Source: Lysinibacillus xylanilyticus (GTDB lineage: Bacteria > Bacillota > Bacilli > Bacillales_A > Planococcaceae). Taken from it: a stretch of 64,000 bases of DNA. Under the pieces are notes generated by a model. The model was not told the origin of the DNA, made no database searches, and worked only from the letters and a program-made list of their open reading frames with translations. The stretch lies in assembly GCF_001708185.1 (NCBI RefSeq), contig NZ_MDDN01000003.1:62001-126000 (forward strand), read 5' to 3'. This document shows positions 7,783 through 15,456 of this stretch, one piece after another (the stretch's first letter is position 1; every line of letters begins with the position of its first letter). A program made the position numbers and the translations under genes.

Positions 7783-7924
7783 AATGAGGAAGGATAAATT
7801 AGTTTCCTTTCCTATTACAGCATATTTTACATAGAAGATCATGTTGAAGGCTTTAGCTTTATCCACTCATGAATATTTCGAATAAAAGCTAAAGCCTTTT
7901 TAACATTAAAAAAAGAATGTTAAA

Positions 7925-8059
7925 TTAATACATGAAAGTAGCGCCGACAATGATTAGAAGGATGAATAGAACAACGATTAGCACGAATGTAGATCCGTAA
8001 CCTCCGCCAGAGCCACCAGAGCCACAATTGTAATTACCCATATTTCCGTAGTATCCCAT
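7925..8059 (-). CDS. YjcZ-family tiny sporulation membrane protein (copy 3)
   Basis: 44 residues: MGYYGNMGNYNCGSGGSGGG then [20 protein letters not shown] and MY. The membrane helix is almost identical to copy 1 (one Ser/Thr change). AGGAGG lies 6 bases before ATG and CATATTATA at 8091-8083 gives the shared -10 box. With copies 1 and 2 it forms a tandem family with the same orientation, presumably produced by local duplication. Confidence 0.85.
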   Translation of the reverse strand: MGYYGNMGNYNCGSGGSGGGYGSTFVLIVVLFILLIIVGATFMY

Positions 8060-8082
8060 AAATATTCCTCCTTTCTACAACC

Positions 8083-8091
8083 TATAATATG
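8083..8091 (-). promoter_or_regulatory. CATAnnnTA -10 box of YjcZ copy 3
   Basis: CATATTATA on the minus strand, 24 bases before the start codon; the flanking leader GTAGAAAGGAGGAAT is shared with copy 1. Confidence 0.5.
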
Positions 8092-8133
8092 TACAGTTGT
8101 GGAAACGAGGAGAGTTAATCATCCAATCCATCC

Positions 8134-8310
8134 TTATTTAGTTGGAGCGGCCATTTCAGAAGAAAAATTTTTCTCAAGATTTTCTTTTGTTTCAGCATTG
8201 ACGGTTTTTTCCTTTGCTTCTGCTTGTTCGCTAGCGGGAGCTTCATCTTTAGAAGAACATGCGGTTAGGAGTAATGTAGCCATTGCTCCAATATACAAAA
8301 ATTTCTTCAA
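8134..8310 (-). CDS. Small lipoprotein with TTG start
   Basis: 58 residues starting at TTG: MKKFLYIGAMATLLLTACSS, a signal peptide ending in the lipobox LTAC, so the mature protein begins with lipidated Cys18. The rest is short, charged and Ala/Glu/Lys-rich (SKDEAPASEQAEAKEKTVN). GGAGG lies 8 bases before the TTG. The plus-strand frame over the same bases has no ribosome site and reads as a shadow. Function unknown; the neighbouring YjcZ genes make a spore-membrane role possible but unproven. Confidence 0.75.
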   Translation of the reverse strand: MKKFLYIGAMATLLLTACSSKDEAPASEQAEAKEKTVNAETKENLEKNFSSEMAAPTK

Positions 8311-8535
8311 TGCTATAACCTCCGTTATTGTTAGTTACGTTTTAGCTTGCACATATTACTCTTAGAATATAACGGAATTGGCAATGATAAAATTTGGATT
8401 TGCAGCAAAGAATGATTAATGGTTTTTAATTGCAGAAGCAATGCGTTCTGGGTAAACATGATCTAGAATCTCGATCGCTAAAGAAGATTTGTCATTCAAA
8501 CAACAATCTAAAGTAAAAAAGTTTAATTATTTTCT

Positions 8536-8979
8536 TTATTTCATTTCAGAATCGTGTTTCATAATAATTTGAATCGTCAAGAACGCACTAACTAAAGCCG
8601 TTATCAACAGTAAAATCCCATCAGCATGAAGAATGTTAAAGCCGTAAACAATGCTCCCACAAATCACACAACTTAAAGTATTCAAACCAAATAAAATACC
8701 CCAAACAACTTCTTTAAATCGTTTATAGGCTCTATTGCCTGTTAGAAATTTGATATAAAAGAAACAAATCAGTCCTATGCCTAACACGATCATCAAAGAA
8801 GTAACGAAAGATGATGTAAAAGTAATCGGTTCCTCCCGTGCCATATCAACAGCAATAACATTCGTGAAATTAACCATATTGAAAGTAACTATACAAAGAA
8901 AAACGTAAAAGAACAAAATCCATTCGGCTACATATACCATCGGAACGATAAATTTTTTCAATACAGACGTACTAACCAT
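8536..8979 (-). CDS. Four-helix membrane protein, unknown
   Basis: 147 residues with hydrophobic segments at about 11-34, 56-80, 92-113 and 117-140. AAGGAGGTGA lies before the ATG, a strong start. No family motif is visible. The predicted loops are short, so it is mostly embedded in the membrane. Neighbouring genes give no functional hint. Confidence 0.75.
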   Translation of the reverse strand: MVSTSVLKKFIVPMVYVAEWILFFYVFLCIVTFNMVNFTNVIAVDMAREEPITFTSSFVTSLMIVLGIGLICFFYIKFLTGNRAYKRFKEVVWGILFGLNTLSCVICGSIVYGFNILHADGILLLITALVSAFLTIQIIMKHDSEMK

Positions 8980-9342
8980 ACAAACTCACCTCCTTAAATT
9001 TGATATTTTTGGTTAAGACGGAAAAAGTAGATAAGAGTTTCATAAGGGACTGAATGAATACTATAGCTACAAAAGTATGCTAAAAAAGAGGCCAAATTAA
9101 GTCTCTTGGCTGCGCCGACAAATCGAAAAGAAATTTCCACACGGCAATCATCTTTCTTGCCAGTCTACGTGGTTAAACAATAAGTGGGAGTGTAACTAAA
9201 TTCTGAGAATTCAAAGTGGAATCTGTAAATTAAACAAGATTTACTCATTAAACAGTTATAGATAATGCAGTATAAACCGCATCCAATGTCCAATACTAAA
9301 GCTGTTTTAAAATATTCAGCATGAGAAAGGTGGATTTCATCA
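8980..9342. other. 360-bp intergenic stretch
   Basis: It contains the divergent regulatory space between the membrane protein (minus) and the small plus-strand ORF at 9343. I see no RNA motif or repeat in it. Confidence 0.4.
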
Positions 9343-9468
9343 GTGAGGTTATTAACAGTGGGAATTATAGGCGCTGCTGCTATTTTTGGTGTACTGAAAC
9401 GTTTTGGGCTAACAAACAATGCACAACAAATGACACAAGAAACGACCAGTACAATTAGTAGCAAATAG
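9343..9468 (+). CDS. Possible 41-residue membrane peptide
   Basis: GTG start preceded by AAAGGTGG at 9 bases. The product has an N-terminal hydrophobic helix (LLTVGIIGAAAIFGVLKRFG) and a polar Gln/Thr/Ser tail (TNNAQQMTQETTSTISSK). A plus-strand terminator follows at 9522, which fits transcription in this direction. A longer minus-strand frame covers the same bases but lacks a good ribosome site. Confidence 0.5.
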   Translation: MRLLTVGIIGAAAIFGVLKRFGLTNNAQQMTQETTSTISSK

Positions 9469-9521
9469 TAATCCACTTACCGCCAATACACCAAAACAGT
9501 AAGTAGAATAAGCAAGATCAG

Positions 9522-9561
9522 CTTATAGACCTTTCTTTTTCCAATGGTCTATAAGTTTTTA
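9522..9561 (+). terminator. Rho-independent terminator
   Basis: CTTATAGACC (9522-9531) pairs with GGTCTATAAG (9546-9555), followed by TTTTT. Confidence 0.8.
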
Positions 9562-9594
9562 CATAAAAAACACAGATAAAAATGAGGAGTAATT

Positions 9595-9684
9595 ATGACG
9601 AATTATCAATTAATATATGATGTTTACAGTTATACCCATGTACAATATGATTGTCTAAAGAATGTAAATGAAAAGGATGATTAA
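9595..9684 (+). CDS. Possible 29-residue ORF upstream of GNAT gene
   Basis: ATG preceded by GAGGAG at 5 bases. The peptide MTNYQLIYDVYSYTHVQYDC...NEKDD is polar and unlike known families. Its stop lies 2 bases before the TTG of the acetyltransferase, so it may be a translationally coupled leader or the stub of a lost gene. Confidence 0.4.
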   Translation: MTNYQLIYDVYSYTHVQYDCLKNVNEKDD

Positions 9685-9686
9685 AG

Positions 9687-10229
9687 TTGTTACAAATAAG
9701 AAGGGTTTATAAAGAAGATTTTCCTAACGGTAAAAAAATTATCTATCAATACACCTCCGATTACTACTATGATGTTTCCTATAAAGAGCGCGAAAATGGC
9801 TGGGTAATTGATTTTACATTAAAACCTTTTAACAAACCCTTTCATAAATATTTAGAGGGAGACATTTTTGAAGATTATATTGAAGGTATTGAATGCTATA
9901 TTGCTGAGTTTGATGGAAAAGAGGCGGGAATAGTTAGCTTCAGTCATGAAGAATGGAATAATGTGTTAAGAATTAATGATATTCATATTTATCAATCTCA
10001 TCAACATAAAGGGATTGGTAGCAAGCTTATGGCTTTGGTCAAAAAGCGAGCAGCAGAAAAAGGGGTGAGGGCAATCATTTTAGAAACGCAAACTTCTAAT
10101 TATCCCGCCATACAATTTTATATAAAGAATGGATTTCACCTTATTGGATGTGACCTATTAAGTTACTCAAATAATGATATTGAAAAAAGGGAAGTTAGAG
10201 TTGAAATGGGACTTGTTCTTGAAACATAA
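9687..10229 (+). CDS. GNAT acetyltransferase, streptothricin-acetyltransferase-like
   Basis: 180-residue GCN5-related N-acetyltransferase. The acetyl-CoA loop reads HQHKGIGSKLM (about residues 109-119), preceded by the beta-strand LRINDIHIYQ. The segment LETQTSNYPAIQFYIKNGFHLIGCDLLSYSN is close in pattern to streptothricin acetyltransferases (SatA/YyaR), which would inactivate the antibiotic, though the substrate here is unproven. The start is TTG, with AAAGGA about 9 bases upstream, and the gene begins 2 bases after the stop of a 29-codon ORF. It is a cytosolic enzyme. Confidence 0.8.
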   Translation: MLQIRRVYKEDFPNGKKIIYQYTSDYYYDVSYKERENGWVIDFTLKPFNKPFHKYLEGDIFEDYIEGIECYIAEFDGKEAGIVSFSHEEWNNVLRINDIHIYQSHQHKGIGSKLMALVKKRAAEKGVRAIILETQTSNYPAIQFYIKNGFHLIGCDLLSYSNNDIEKREVRVEMGLVLET

Positions 10230-10230
10230 T

Positions 10231-10611
10231 TATCGAAAAAAGGGAGTTTACGCTAAGGAAAAATATCATTATGCAGGAGATTTTCCAAATGGCTTGGCAA
10301 TTAAATATGCTTTCGTACATACTATGATGTTCTTAGGCTGGATTGTCGATCATGACCTATTCAGTGAAGAATTTGAGGAAGATCGTATTAATGAAATTGA
10401 AAAGTTTAAGCAAAGAGCGCTGACAGGAACACAAATATATGAAATGTGGGATGGTGTTCTGTCTGAAGATAAGTAAAGCGATGAAGGAATGGAATTTGTG
10501 AATGATTATTTTGATTTCGAAAAGGGGCTGTTTTTACATGATTATGAAGCAACGTTACCACGAGTGGAGGCTAGTCAAAGTAGCAAAGGACCAAATTTAA
10601 GCTCTTTATAG
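10231..10611 (+). pseudogene. DUF7832-like gene remnant with in-frame stop
   Basis: The frame contains YHYAGDFPNGLAIKYAFVH, then FLGWIVDHDL and TGTQIYEMWDGVLSEDK, the pattern of the DUF7832-type small cytosolic proteins. A TAA at 10474-10476 interrupts it, after which the same frame continues with FVNDYFDFEKGLFLHDYEAT to a TAG at 10609. The usual N-terminus is missing; the open frame upstream runs into the end of the acetyltransferase gene. It is therefore probably inactive, unless the first 80 residues still work as a shortened protein. Confidence 0.6.
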
Positions 10612-10615
10612 GATT

Positions 10616-10652
10616 AAAAAAGGGAGAACATGTTTCAAATCGTGTTCTCCCT
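10616..10652 (-). terminator. Rho-independent terminator of lysE-like gene
   Basis: Read on the minus strand, AGGGAGAACA pairs with TGTTCTCCCT and is followed by TTTTT (10620-10616), just past the exporter stop. Confidence 0.8.
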
Positions 10653-10660
10653 AACTTTAT

Positions 10661-11278
10661 TTATCGACTTTGAGTTTGAAGAGCTAATTTAACTCCTAAT
10701 CCTATATAAACGAAACCGACAGCCTTTTCAAGCCAACGAGAGCTACTATTTGTTCTCGTAAAGATTTTTTCACCAATAAAGCTTGTAATGATGGCTAATA
10801 AAATAGTATATAAAGCGCTCAAGACAACAAAGGTAATACCTAAAATCAATAATTGTACAGTGACTGATTGTCCATTAGGCTGAACAAATTGTGGTAAAAA
10901 TGCTAAGAAAAATAATGCCGTCTTTGGATTTAATATTTCTGCTAAAAAACCTTGTCGGAACGAAGTACTTGCAGGGCTTTGTTCAACAGTTGGTTTTTCA
11001 AGTTTTTGTGGTTTTGTTAGTAGCATTTGAATACCTAAATATACAAGGTAAGCGACACCTATATATTTCACTACTTCAAACGCAGTGGCAGAATTCATTA
11101 AAATAGCTGATAAACCTAATACAGCAGCTAATGTATGAACTAAGTCACCTAGCCCAATGCCTAATGCGGTGAAAATACCGTTCTTTTTACCACCTTTCAG
11201 CGTTTGCGTGACCGTGATGATAACAGCAGGACCAGGAATTAAAAATAAGAGAAGAACTATTGCGATAAAAGATAACAT
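10661..11278 (-). CDS. LysE/RhtB-family amino-acid exporter
   Basis: Probable inner-membrane exporter of amino acids or homoserine-lactone-like compounds. 205 residues from the chosen ATG. Six hydrophobic segments are visible. The family signature FLIPGPAVIITVTQTLKGGK lies near residues 13-32, and NPKTALFFLAFLPQFV near 115-130. The longer frame to 11323 adds 15 residues without a ribosome site; AGGATGG precedes the ATG at 11278. The substrate cannot be told from sequence. A terminator follows. Confidence 0.88.
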   Translation of the reverse strand: MLSFIAIVLLLFLIPGPAVIITVTQTLKGGKKNGIFTALGIGLGDLVHTLAAVLGLSAILMNSATAFEVVKYIGVAYLVYLGIQMLLTKPQKLEKPTVEQSPASTSFRQGFLAEILNPKTALFFLAFLPQFVQPNGQSVTVQLLILGITFVVLSALYTILLAIITSFIGEKIFTRTNSSSRWLEKAVGFVYIGLGVKLALQTQSR

Positions 11279-11420
11279 GCTTGACCATCCTATTCTAATA
11301 AACTTAACATTCCATCCATGCAATCAGAAGATTGGGAGAATATAATGCAAAAATATTATAGTCTATCTGCTATCTGACTGTCGATAAAATACTGAAAAAT
11401 TATGAATGCAACTAATAATG

Positions 11421-11487
11421 GTTCTTCATTATAACGTGTGGTTGAAATCCGTTCCGACTGAACGCCCACACGTTTGGTGAAAAGCCC
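11421..11487 (-). repeat. Dispersed repeat A, short copy (A1)
   Basis: Read on the minus strand it contains AGTCGGAACGG and CAACCACACGTTATAATGA, matching the right end of the element at 14042-14287. AACGTGTGG and CACACGTT in it also form an inverted repeat. Confidence 0.6.
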
Positions 11488-11570
11488 TAATAATTAAAAA
11501 AGGGAAAATTAGTAATTTTAATATAAAGTTGTGTATGATTGAAATATAGTGAAAGGATTGAGGTGATAAA

Positions 11571-11825
11571 TTGAAAACAATGAGATGGAATTTTTCTTTT
11601 GGCATTCAAATTATATTAACTGTTTTTATTATAATGATTAGTATGTATTGCATTATATCTAAAGATTTTACTTTATTGTCTTTGTCACAGGTGTTGTTAG
11701 CACTGACCTTTATCATTATAGGGCTTCGAGAATGGAAAAAAGCAAAAAACTATGTAAGCATACTCTATTTCGGTGTTGCAATTTTTATATTATTTGTTGT
11801 TGTACAATCGTTTATTGCTTATTAG
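11571..11825 (+). CDS. DUF3953 membrane protein (YczI-like)
   Basis: 84 residues with three hydrophobic helices (about 11-27, 33-50, 62-83). The segment LLALTFIIIGLREWKKAKNY, followed by VSILYFGVAIFILFV, matches the pattern of DUF3953 proteins such as B. subtilis YczI. The start is TTG with GAGGTGA 5 bases upstream. The function of the family is not known. Confidence 0.75.
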   Translation: MKTMRWNFSFGIQIILTVFIIMISMYCIISKDFTLLSLSQVLLALTFIIIGLREWKKAKNYVSILYFGVAIFILFVVVQSFIAY

Positions 11826-11851
11826 AAACATGTTCATAGGGAGATGTAACA

Positions 11852-12457
11852 ATGAAGAATGAGAATGTGATTGAAATCGTTAGAAATGTAGATCAACTAA
11901 TGGTTCCGCAAAATTTTGTCGGGATAGGTTCTACTCGAAAGGTGTTTCGATTTAAACATTGGGTTATCAAAAAGCATTTACACGAAATTGGTTATTTACA
12001 AAGTCGAAATGAGCAAAAAATTCATCATGCATTGAAAGAGAAAGGATTAGCCAATTACATAGCCCCTATTTTGTACTTAGATGAAAAAATCTCCATACAA
12101 CCATATGTTCAAGCGTTACCCTTGGTTAATGGTGAAACATTTGACATAGATTTTAATACTGATTTGCGTATCTCCGCTAATTTAAAGACAGCAATCGAAG
12201 AAATAGATCGTGTTCATGACGGATTTGACTTTTTAGATAGCAGTAATTATGGCAAAGATGAGCATGGTCAATTGATTTTAATAGATTATGGCATGACAAA
12301 AACTTTATATGAAACAAAATGGATTCCACTCGCAGAAGCGGGCGTGTTACCACAAATTTATTTTGAGCCATGTATAGTATGTGGCGTAGAAAAAGAGCTT
12401 AGAATATATGGTGAACATGATACAGATAGAAGATGTTACGAATGTGGAAAAGAATAA
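11852..12457 (+). CDS. Protein-kinase-like protein with C-terminal Zn ribbon
   Basis: 201 residues. The N-terminal half has kinase-like features: VGIGSTRKVFRF (glycine loop), VIKKH with a candidate ATP-binding Lys, and a late ILIDYGMTK that resembles the DFG-type metal site. The usual HxD catalytic loop is replaced by LDSSNYGKDEHG, so activity is uncertain. Residues about 175-199 contain CIVCG and CYECG, a four-Cys zinc ribbon. GGGAGATG precedes the ATG. It lies 27 bases after the DUF3953 gene and could share its transcript. The specific family is not recognised. Confidence 0.55.
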   Translation: MKNENVIEIVRNVDQLMVPQNFVGIGSTRKVFRFKHWVIKKHLHEIGYLQSRNEQKIHHALKEKGLANYIAPILYLDEKISIQPYVQALPLVNGETFDIDFNTDLRISANLKTAIEEIDRVHDGFDFLDSSNYGKDEHGQLILIDYGMTKTLYETKWIPLAEAGVLPQIYFEPCIVCGVEKELRIYGEHDTDRRCYECGKE

Positions 12458-12553
12458 GCCGAATCCAAGACGCACGTTGAAAGAAATTAAAATAGTACCA
12501 ACTACTAATAATTAGTGATAGAATTAGATGACAAATCCATTGGAGGTTTTAAA

Positions 12554-12979
12554 ATGTTAGATATTCAACAAATACAAGAAGTCATTAGACATCGTTATCC
12601 TTTTCTTTTAGTGGATAGAGTACTGGAGTTAGAAGAGGGTAAAAAAGCGGTAGCAATTAAAAATGTAACGATAAATGAAGAATTCTTTAATGGACATTTT
12701 CCTAATTATCCAGTAATGCCTGGTGTGCTTATTGTGGAAGCGTTAGCCCAAGTCAGTGCCATTATTATGCTTACAAAAGAAGGTAATCAGGGAAGACTAG
12801 GATTACTAGCAGGTATCGATAACTGTCGTTTTAAAAAACAAGTGAAGCCTGGTGATCAGCTACGCCTCGAAGTCGAAATTACACGCTTAAAGGGTGCTAT
12901 TGGTAAAGGACGAGGAATTGCAACTGTTGACGGAGAAATAGCTTGTGAGACCGAGCTTATTTTTGCATTTGGAAACTAA
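12554..12979 (+). CDS. fabZ: 3-hydroxyacyl-ACP dehydratase FabZ
   Basis: Dehydrates beta-hydroxyacyl-ACP in fatty-acid synthesis. 141 residues from ATG 12554, which has GGAGG 7 bases upstream; the frame extends 13 codons further up but without a ribosome site. Hallmarks: [11 protein letters not shown] at the N-terminus, the catalytic [20 protein letters not shown] with active-site His and Glu, and [15 protein letters not shown]. It stands alone, away from other fab genes, and is closed by a terminator. Confidence 0.95.
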   Translation: MLDIQQIQEVIRHRYPFLLVDRVLELEEGKKAVAIKNVTINEEFFNGHFPNYPVMPGVLIVEALAQVSAIIMLTKEGNQGRLGLLAGIDNCRFKKQVKPGDQLRLEVEITRLKGAIGKGRGIATVDGEIACETELIFAFGN

Positions 12980-13003
12980 GCCAATTTTTATACTTGATAT
13001 AAG

Positions 13004-13035
13004 AGTGCTGCAAAAAATGATTGCAGCACTTTTGT
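13004..13035 (+). terminator. Rho-independent terminator of fabZ
   Basis: AGTGCTGCAA pairs with TTGCAGCACT (13021-13030), followed by TTTGTT. Confidence 0.75.
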
Positions 13036-13173
13036 TATGTATTAAAAACAATCCATTACGTCACGGAATATACATAAAAAACCAATAATAAAGACTTGAA
13101 GCGAAATATATATAAATGATATACATAAATTAACATAAAGAAGACCAAAAAAGACAAGAAAGGGGTATTTTAT

Positions 13174-13935
13174 ATGTCGGAATGCACACCATTTATAAAA
13201 GGTATACCTGATAAAGATGTAAAGTTTTCCGTTATAATACCTGCTCACAATGAAGAAAATTATATTGGAGAGTGTTTAGAGTCAATTGCAAAGGCTGCAC
13301 AACCATTTAAAAATCAAGTTGAAGTGATCGTTGTCTTAAATCGTTGTACGGATAGGACGGAGGAAATTGCACAATCCTACAACTGCGTGACATTAAAAAA
13401 TGAAGATAAAAACTTATCCAAAATTAGAAATGCTGGAGCTCTGTTGGCAAAAGGCGAAATCCTGATTACAATTGATGCCGATAGTCGAATGACAGAAAAC
13501 CTGTTATCTGAAGTTGAAAAGCACTTAGTATCCAATCAATACATTGGTGGTGGTGTGACCGGAAATTTTGAAAGAATGTCCTTAGGTATAGTAGTTTCAA
13601 CCATGCTACTAATTGTTCCCTTACTGTTCAAGTATGGTTTTATTTCGGTTGGGGTATTTTGGTGCTATAAAAAAGACTATCAGGCAATTAACGGTTTTAA
13701 TGAAAATATGCTAATGGCAGAAGATGCTGATTTTGCAAAGCGGTTAAAAGAATGGGGCAAGAAAAACGGAAAAAAATATGGAACGATTAAAAACGGAATG
13801 ATTACTTCCTGCAGACGATTTGATCATTATGGGGACTGGATGTTACTGAAACGGCCTGATATGATTTTAGCTTATATCAAGGGCACTAATCAAAAGGCAG
13901 CTGATGAAGCCTATTATGATGATCAAGCGAGATAA
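13174..13935 (+). CDS. Family 2 glycosyltransferase
   Basis: 253-residue GT-A fold glycosyltransferase. FSVIIPAHNEENYIGECLESI (about 18-38) is the nucleotide-sugar start, VVLNRCTDRTEEIA follows, and ITIDADSRM (about 100) holds the metal-binding Asp. A hydrophobic patch TMLLIVPLLFKYGFISVGVFW near 147-167 may touch the membrane. AEDADFAKRLKEWG is the usual ED acceptor motif. AAAGGGG lies 8 bases before the ATG. The gene is isolated, so the acceptor is unknown. Confidence 0.88.
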   Translation: MSECTPFIKGIPDKDVKFSVIIPAHNEENYIGECLESIAKAAQPFKNQVEVIVVLNRCTDRTEEIAQSYNCVTLKNEDKNLSKIRNAGALLAKGEILITIDADSRMTENLLSEVEKHLVSNQYIGGGVTGNFERMSLGIVVSTMLLIVPLLFKYGFISVGVFWCYKKDYQAINGFNENMLMAEDADFAKRLKEWGKKNGKKYGTIKNGMITSCRRFDHYGDWMLLKRPDMILAYIKGTNQKAADEAYYDDQAR

Positions 13936-14041
13936 TGTATTACTCAATGGCTAGTCTCCCAGCTTAAAAGTCATTGGACTACCACTAATTAATATCCATC
14001 ACCTTTATTACAGGTATTATAGGAATTTCGAGGCACTTCAC

Positions 14042-14287
14042 CAAAAGTTGTGGATGACATTTTTTTGAAATATATGCCTTGTATATAGTTGATTGGAGTG
14101 GAGACTGGGCGACTCTTTGGGGATTAGCAATAGAGGAACGAATGCTAAAACCATCACGTCCTGTGATAACGCCTTCGTGACCAACATCGTGTTGGCCCGA
14201 GACCCTGGAGCGAGCAACGCGAGTGAAGCGGCTCATCGGACGCCCCCAGTCGGAACGGAAATCAACCACACGTTATGGTGATGAGCC
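14042..14287 (+). repeat. Dispersed repeat A, long copy (A2)
   Basis: A non-coding element of about 245 bases. Left end AAAAGTTGTGGATGACATTT, then TATGCCTTGTATATAGTTGA; middle GGGGATTAGC.ATAGAGGAACG; right end GGCTCATCGGACGCCCC, then GGAACGGAAATCAACCACAC and GGTGATGAGCC. The same blocks in the same order occur at 41547-41716 on the other strand, and partly at 11421, 16408 and 61883. Both short frames across it are by-products. Confidence 0.75.
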
Positions 14288-14306
14288 AATTGAAAGGGTG
14301 ATGAGT

Positions 14307-14396
14307 GTGAGTAATAAGACTAAAAACATAATCATGTTTCTTCTAGGCTTTTTCACATTTTTTATTTTATCCACTTTATATCGCTTTTTATTCTAA
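14307..14396 (+). CDS. Possible 29-residue single-helix membrane peptide
   Basis: GTG start with AAAGGG 8 bases upstream. The peptide VSNKTKNII then MFLLGFFTFFILSTLYRFLF has a basic head and one membrane helix, the usual form of a small membrane protein. It starts 20 bases after repeat A2. No family is recognised. Confidence 0.45.
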   Translation: MSNKTKNIIMFLLGFFTFFILSTLYRFLF

Positions 14397-14832
14397 GGCA
14401 AGAAGATAAAAATGCGAACTTTCCGCAATAATTACTTATTTTGTTAAGGTATTTTATTTCAAATCCCTACATCACATACCACTTCATACGAAAATCTATT
14501 TTGTCTAGAAGCTAATCAATCTCAAAGAACCTACAGAGTCAACGAAATTTATAACAAGGTTAGTTACATGAGGTGCTATAAAAATAAAAGATGGATTTTG
14601 TCGAAAATAACATACAACGTTCATTCCTTCATATAATTTTAGTATCTGAAAGATTTGGGTGACTTTCAACAAATGTTCTCATTAAAGTACGGTGATTTAC
14701 GCCGGAGAGGCATTTGGACAATAGATGTTTTTGCGCGAAAGAGAAGCGACAGCACCACCTCCTCTTTCGCTACAAAACGTTTGCTGAAAGAAGTTAAATA
14801 TCAGGTAAACCAGTATGAGAGGGTGAGGGGGT
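14397..14832. other. 435-bp intergenic stretch with an inverted repeat
   Basis: GCGAAAGAG (14735-14743) and CTCTTTCGC (14762-14770) form a perfect 9-bp inverted repeat. A frame at 14655-14867 crosses it but has no ribosome site and an implausible composition. Confidence 0.4.
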
Positions 14833-15306
14833 TTGAAACATCCCAGCGCAAATATTTTAGAAAATAAAGAGGAATTATTTATACCTGAAAAAGCATTAAA
14901 AAAAGATTTTTGTGATCAATTAGTAACAAAAATTCATAAAAACATACTGAATGAAAATATAGCAAATGATGTATATATGTCATATTTTGTTATTTTCGAT
15001 CAACGATATACATTGAAAGAAATTCGATATTTATTAGATGTTTTAAAATTGCAAGCAGATGAAATTATTCGATCTAAGCCAATTTATATTACATTGAGTG
15101 GTGTGATAATATCATTAATGGTCATAATTGCCTCTGCCATCAATACGAAGCTGGTCATTGGGATCTCACTTGTCCAAATTTTTGCTTTAGCAGTTTTAAG
15201 CTTTAATGTAGCTATTTTGTTTATCTCCTATAAAATAGAAAAAGAATATAAAAAAATAAATGAAGTCATAAAATTAATTGACTATTACTTAAGCTTTTAT
15301 AAGTAG
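14833..15306 (+). CDS. Two-helix membrane protein with cytosolic head, unknown
   Basis: 157 residues. The first 80 are polar and helical (VTKIHKNILNENIANDVY). Two adjacent hydrophobic helices span about 83-104 and 108-132, ending in charged SYKIEKEYKKINEVIK. The start is TTG with GAGGGGG 2 bases upstream, closer than normal, so the true start may be a few codons downstream. No family is recognised. Confidence 0.65.
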   Translation: MKHPSANILENKEELFIPEKALKKDFCDQLVTKIHKNILNENIANDVYMSYFVIFDQRYTLKEIRYLLDVLKLQADEIIRSKPIYITLSGVIISLMVIIASAINTKLVIGISLVQIFALAVLSFNVAILFISYKIEKEYKKINEVIKLIDYYLSFYK

Positions 15307-15456
15307 CTGACTTCTATTTTCTAATTCCGTTGCTATTCAAAACCTCCACCCTGAGTTCTCCAATTTTTACACATTGTAAAAATCAAAAATAAAGCATGTT
15401 ATTTTTAAATCCTCAAATAATAAAGTACGAAATATTTTATTTGGGGAAGTGAAGAT

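Noticed and set aside
8099..8365. 88-codon plus-strand frame
   Set aside because: It is the antisense of the TTG-started lipoprotein, has no ribosome site, and its composition mirrors the lipoprotein codons.
9165..9476. 103-codon minus-strand frame starting at GTG
   Set aside because: No proper ribosome site, unusual Cys/Tyr-rich C-terminus, and the plus strand over it has a better-supported short gene with terminator.
14093..14281. Plus-strand frame reading a GC-rich peptide
   Set aside because: Inside repeat A2; the high-GC blocks are shared with non-coding copies elsewhere.
14655..14867. 70-codon frame before the two-helix membrane protein
   Set aside because: No ribosome site, crosses an inverted repeat, odd Arg/Ser composition.
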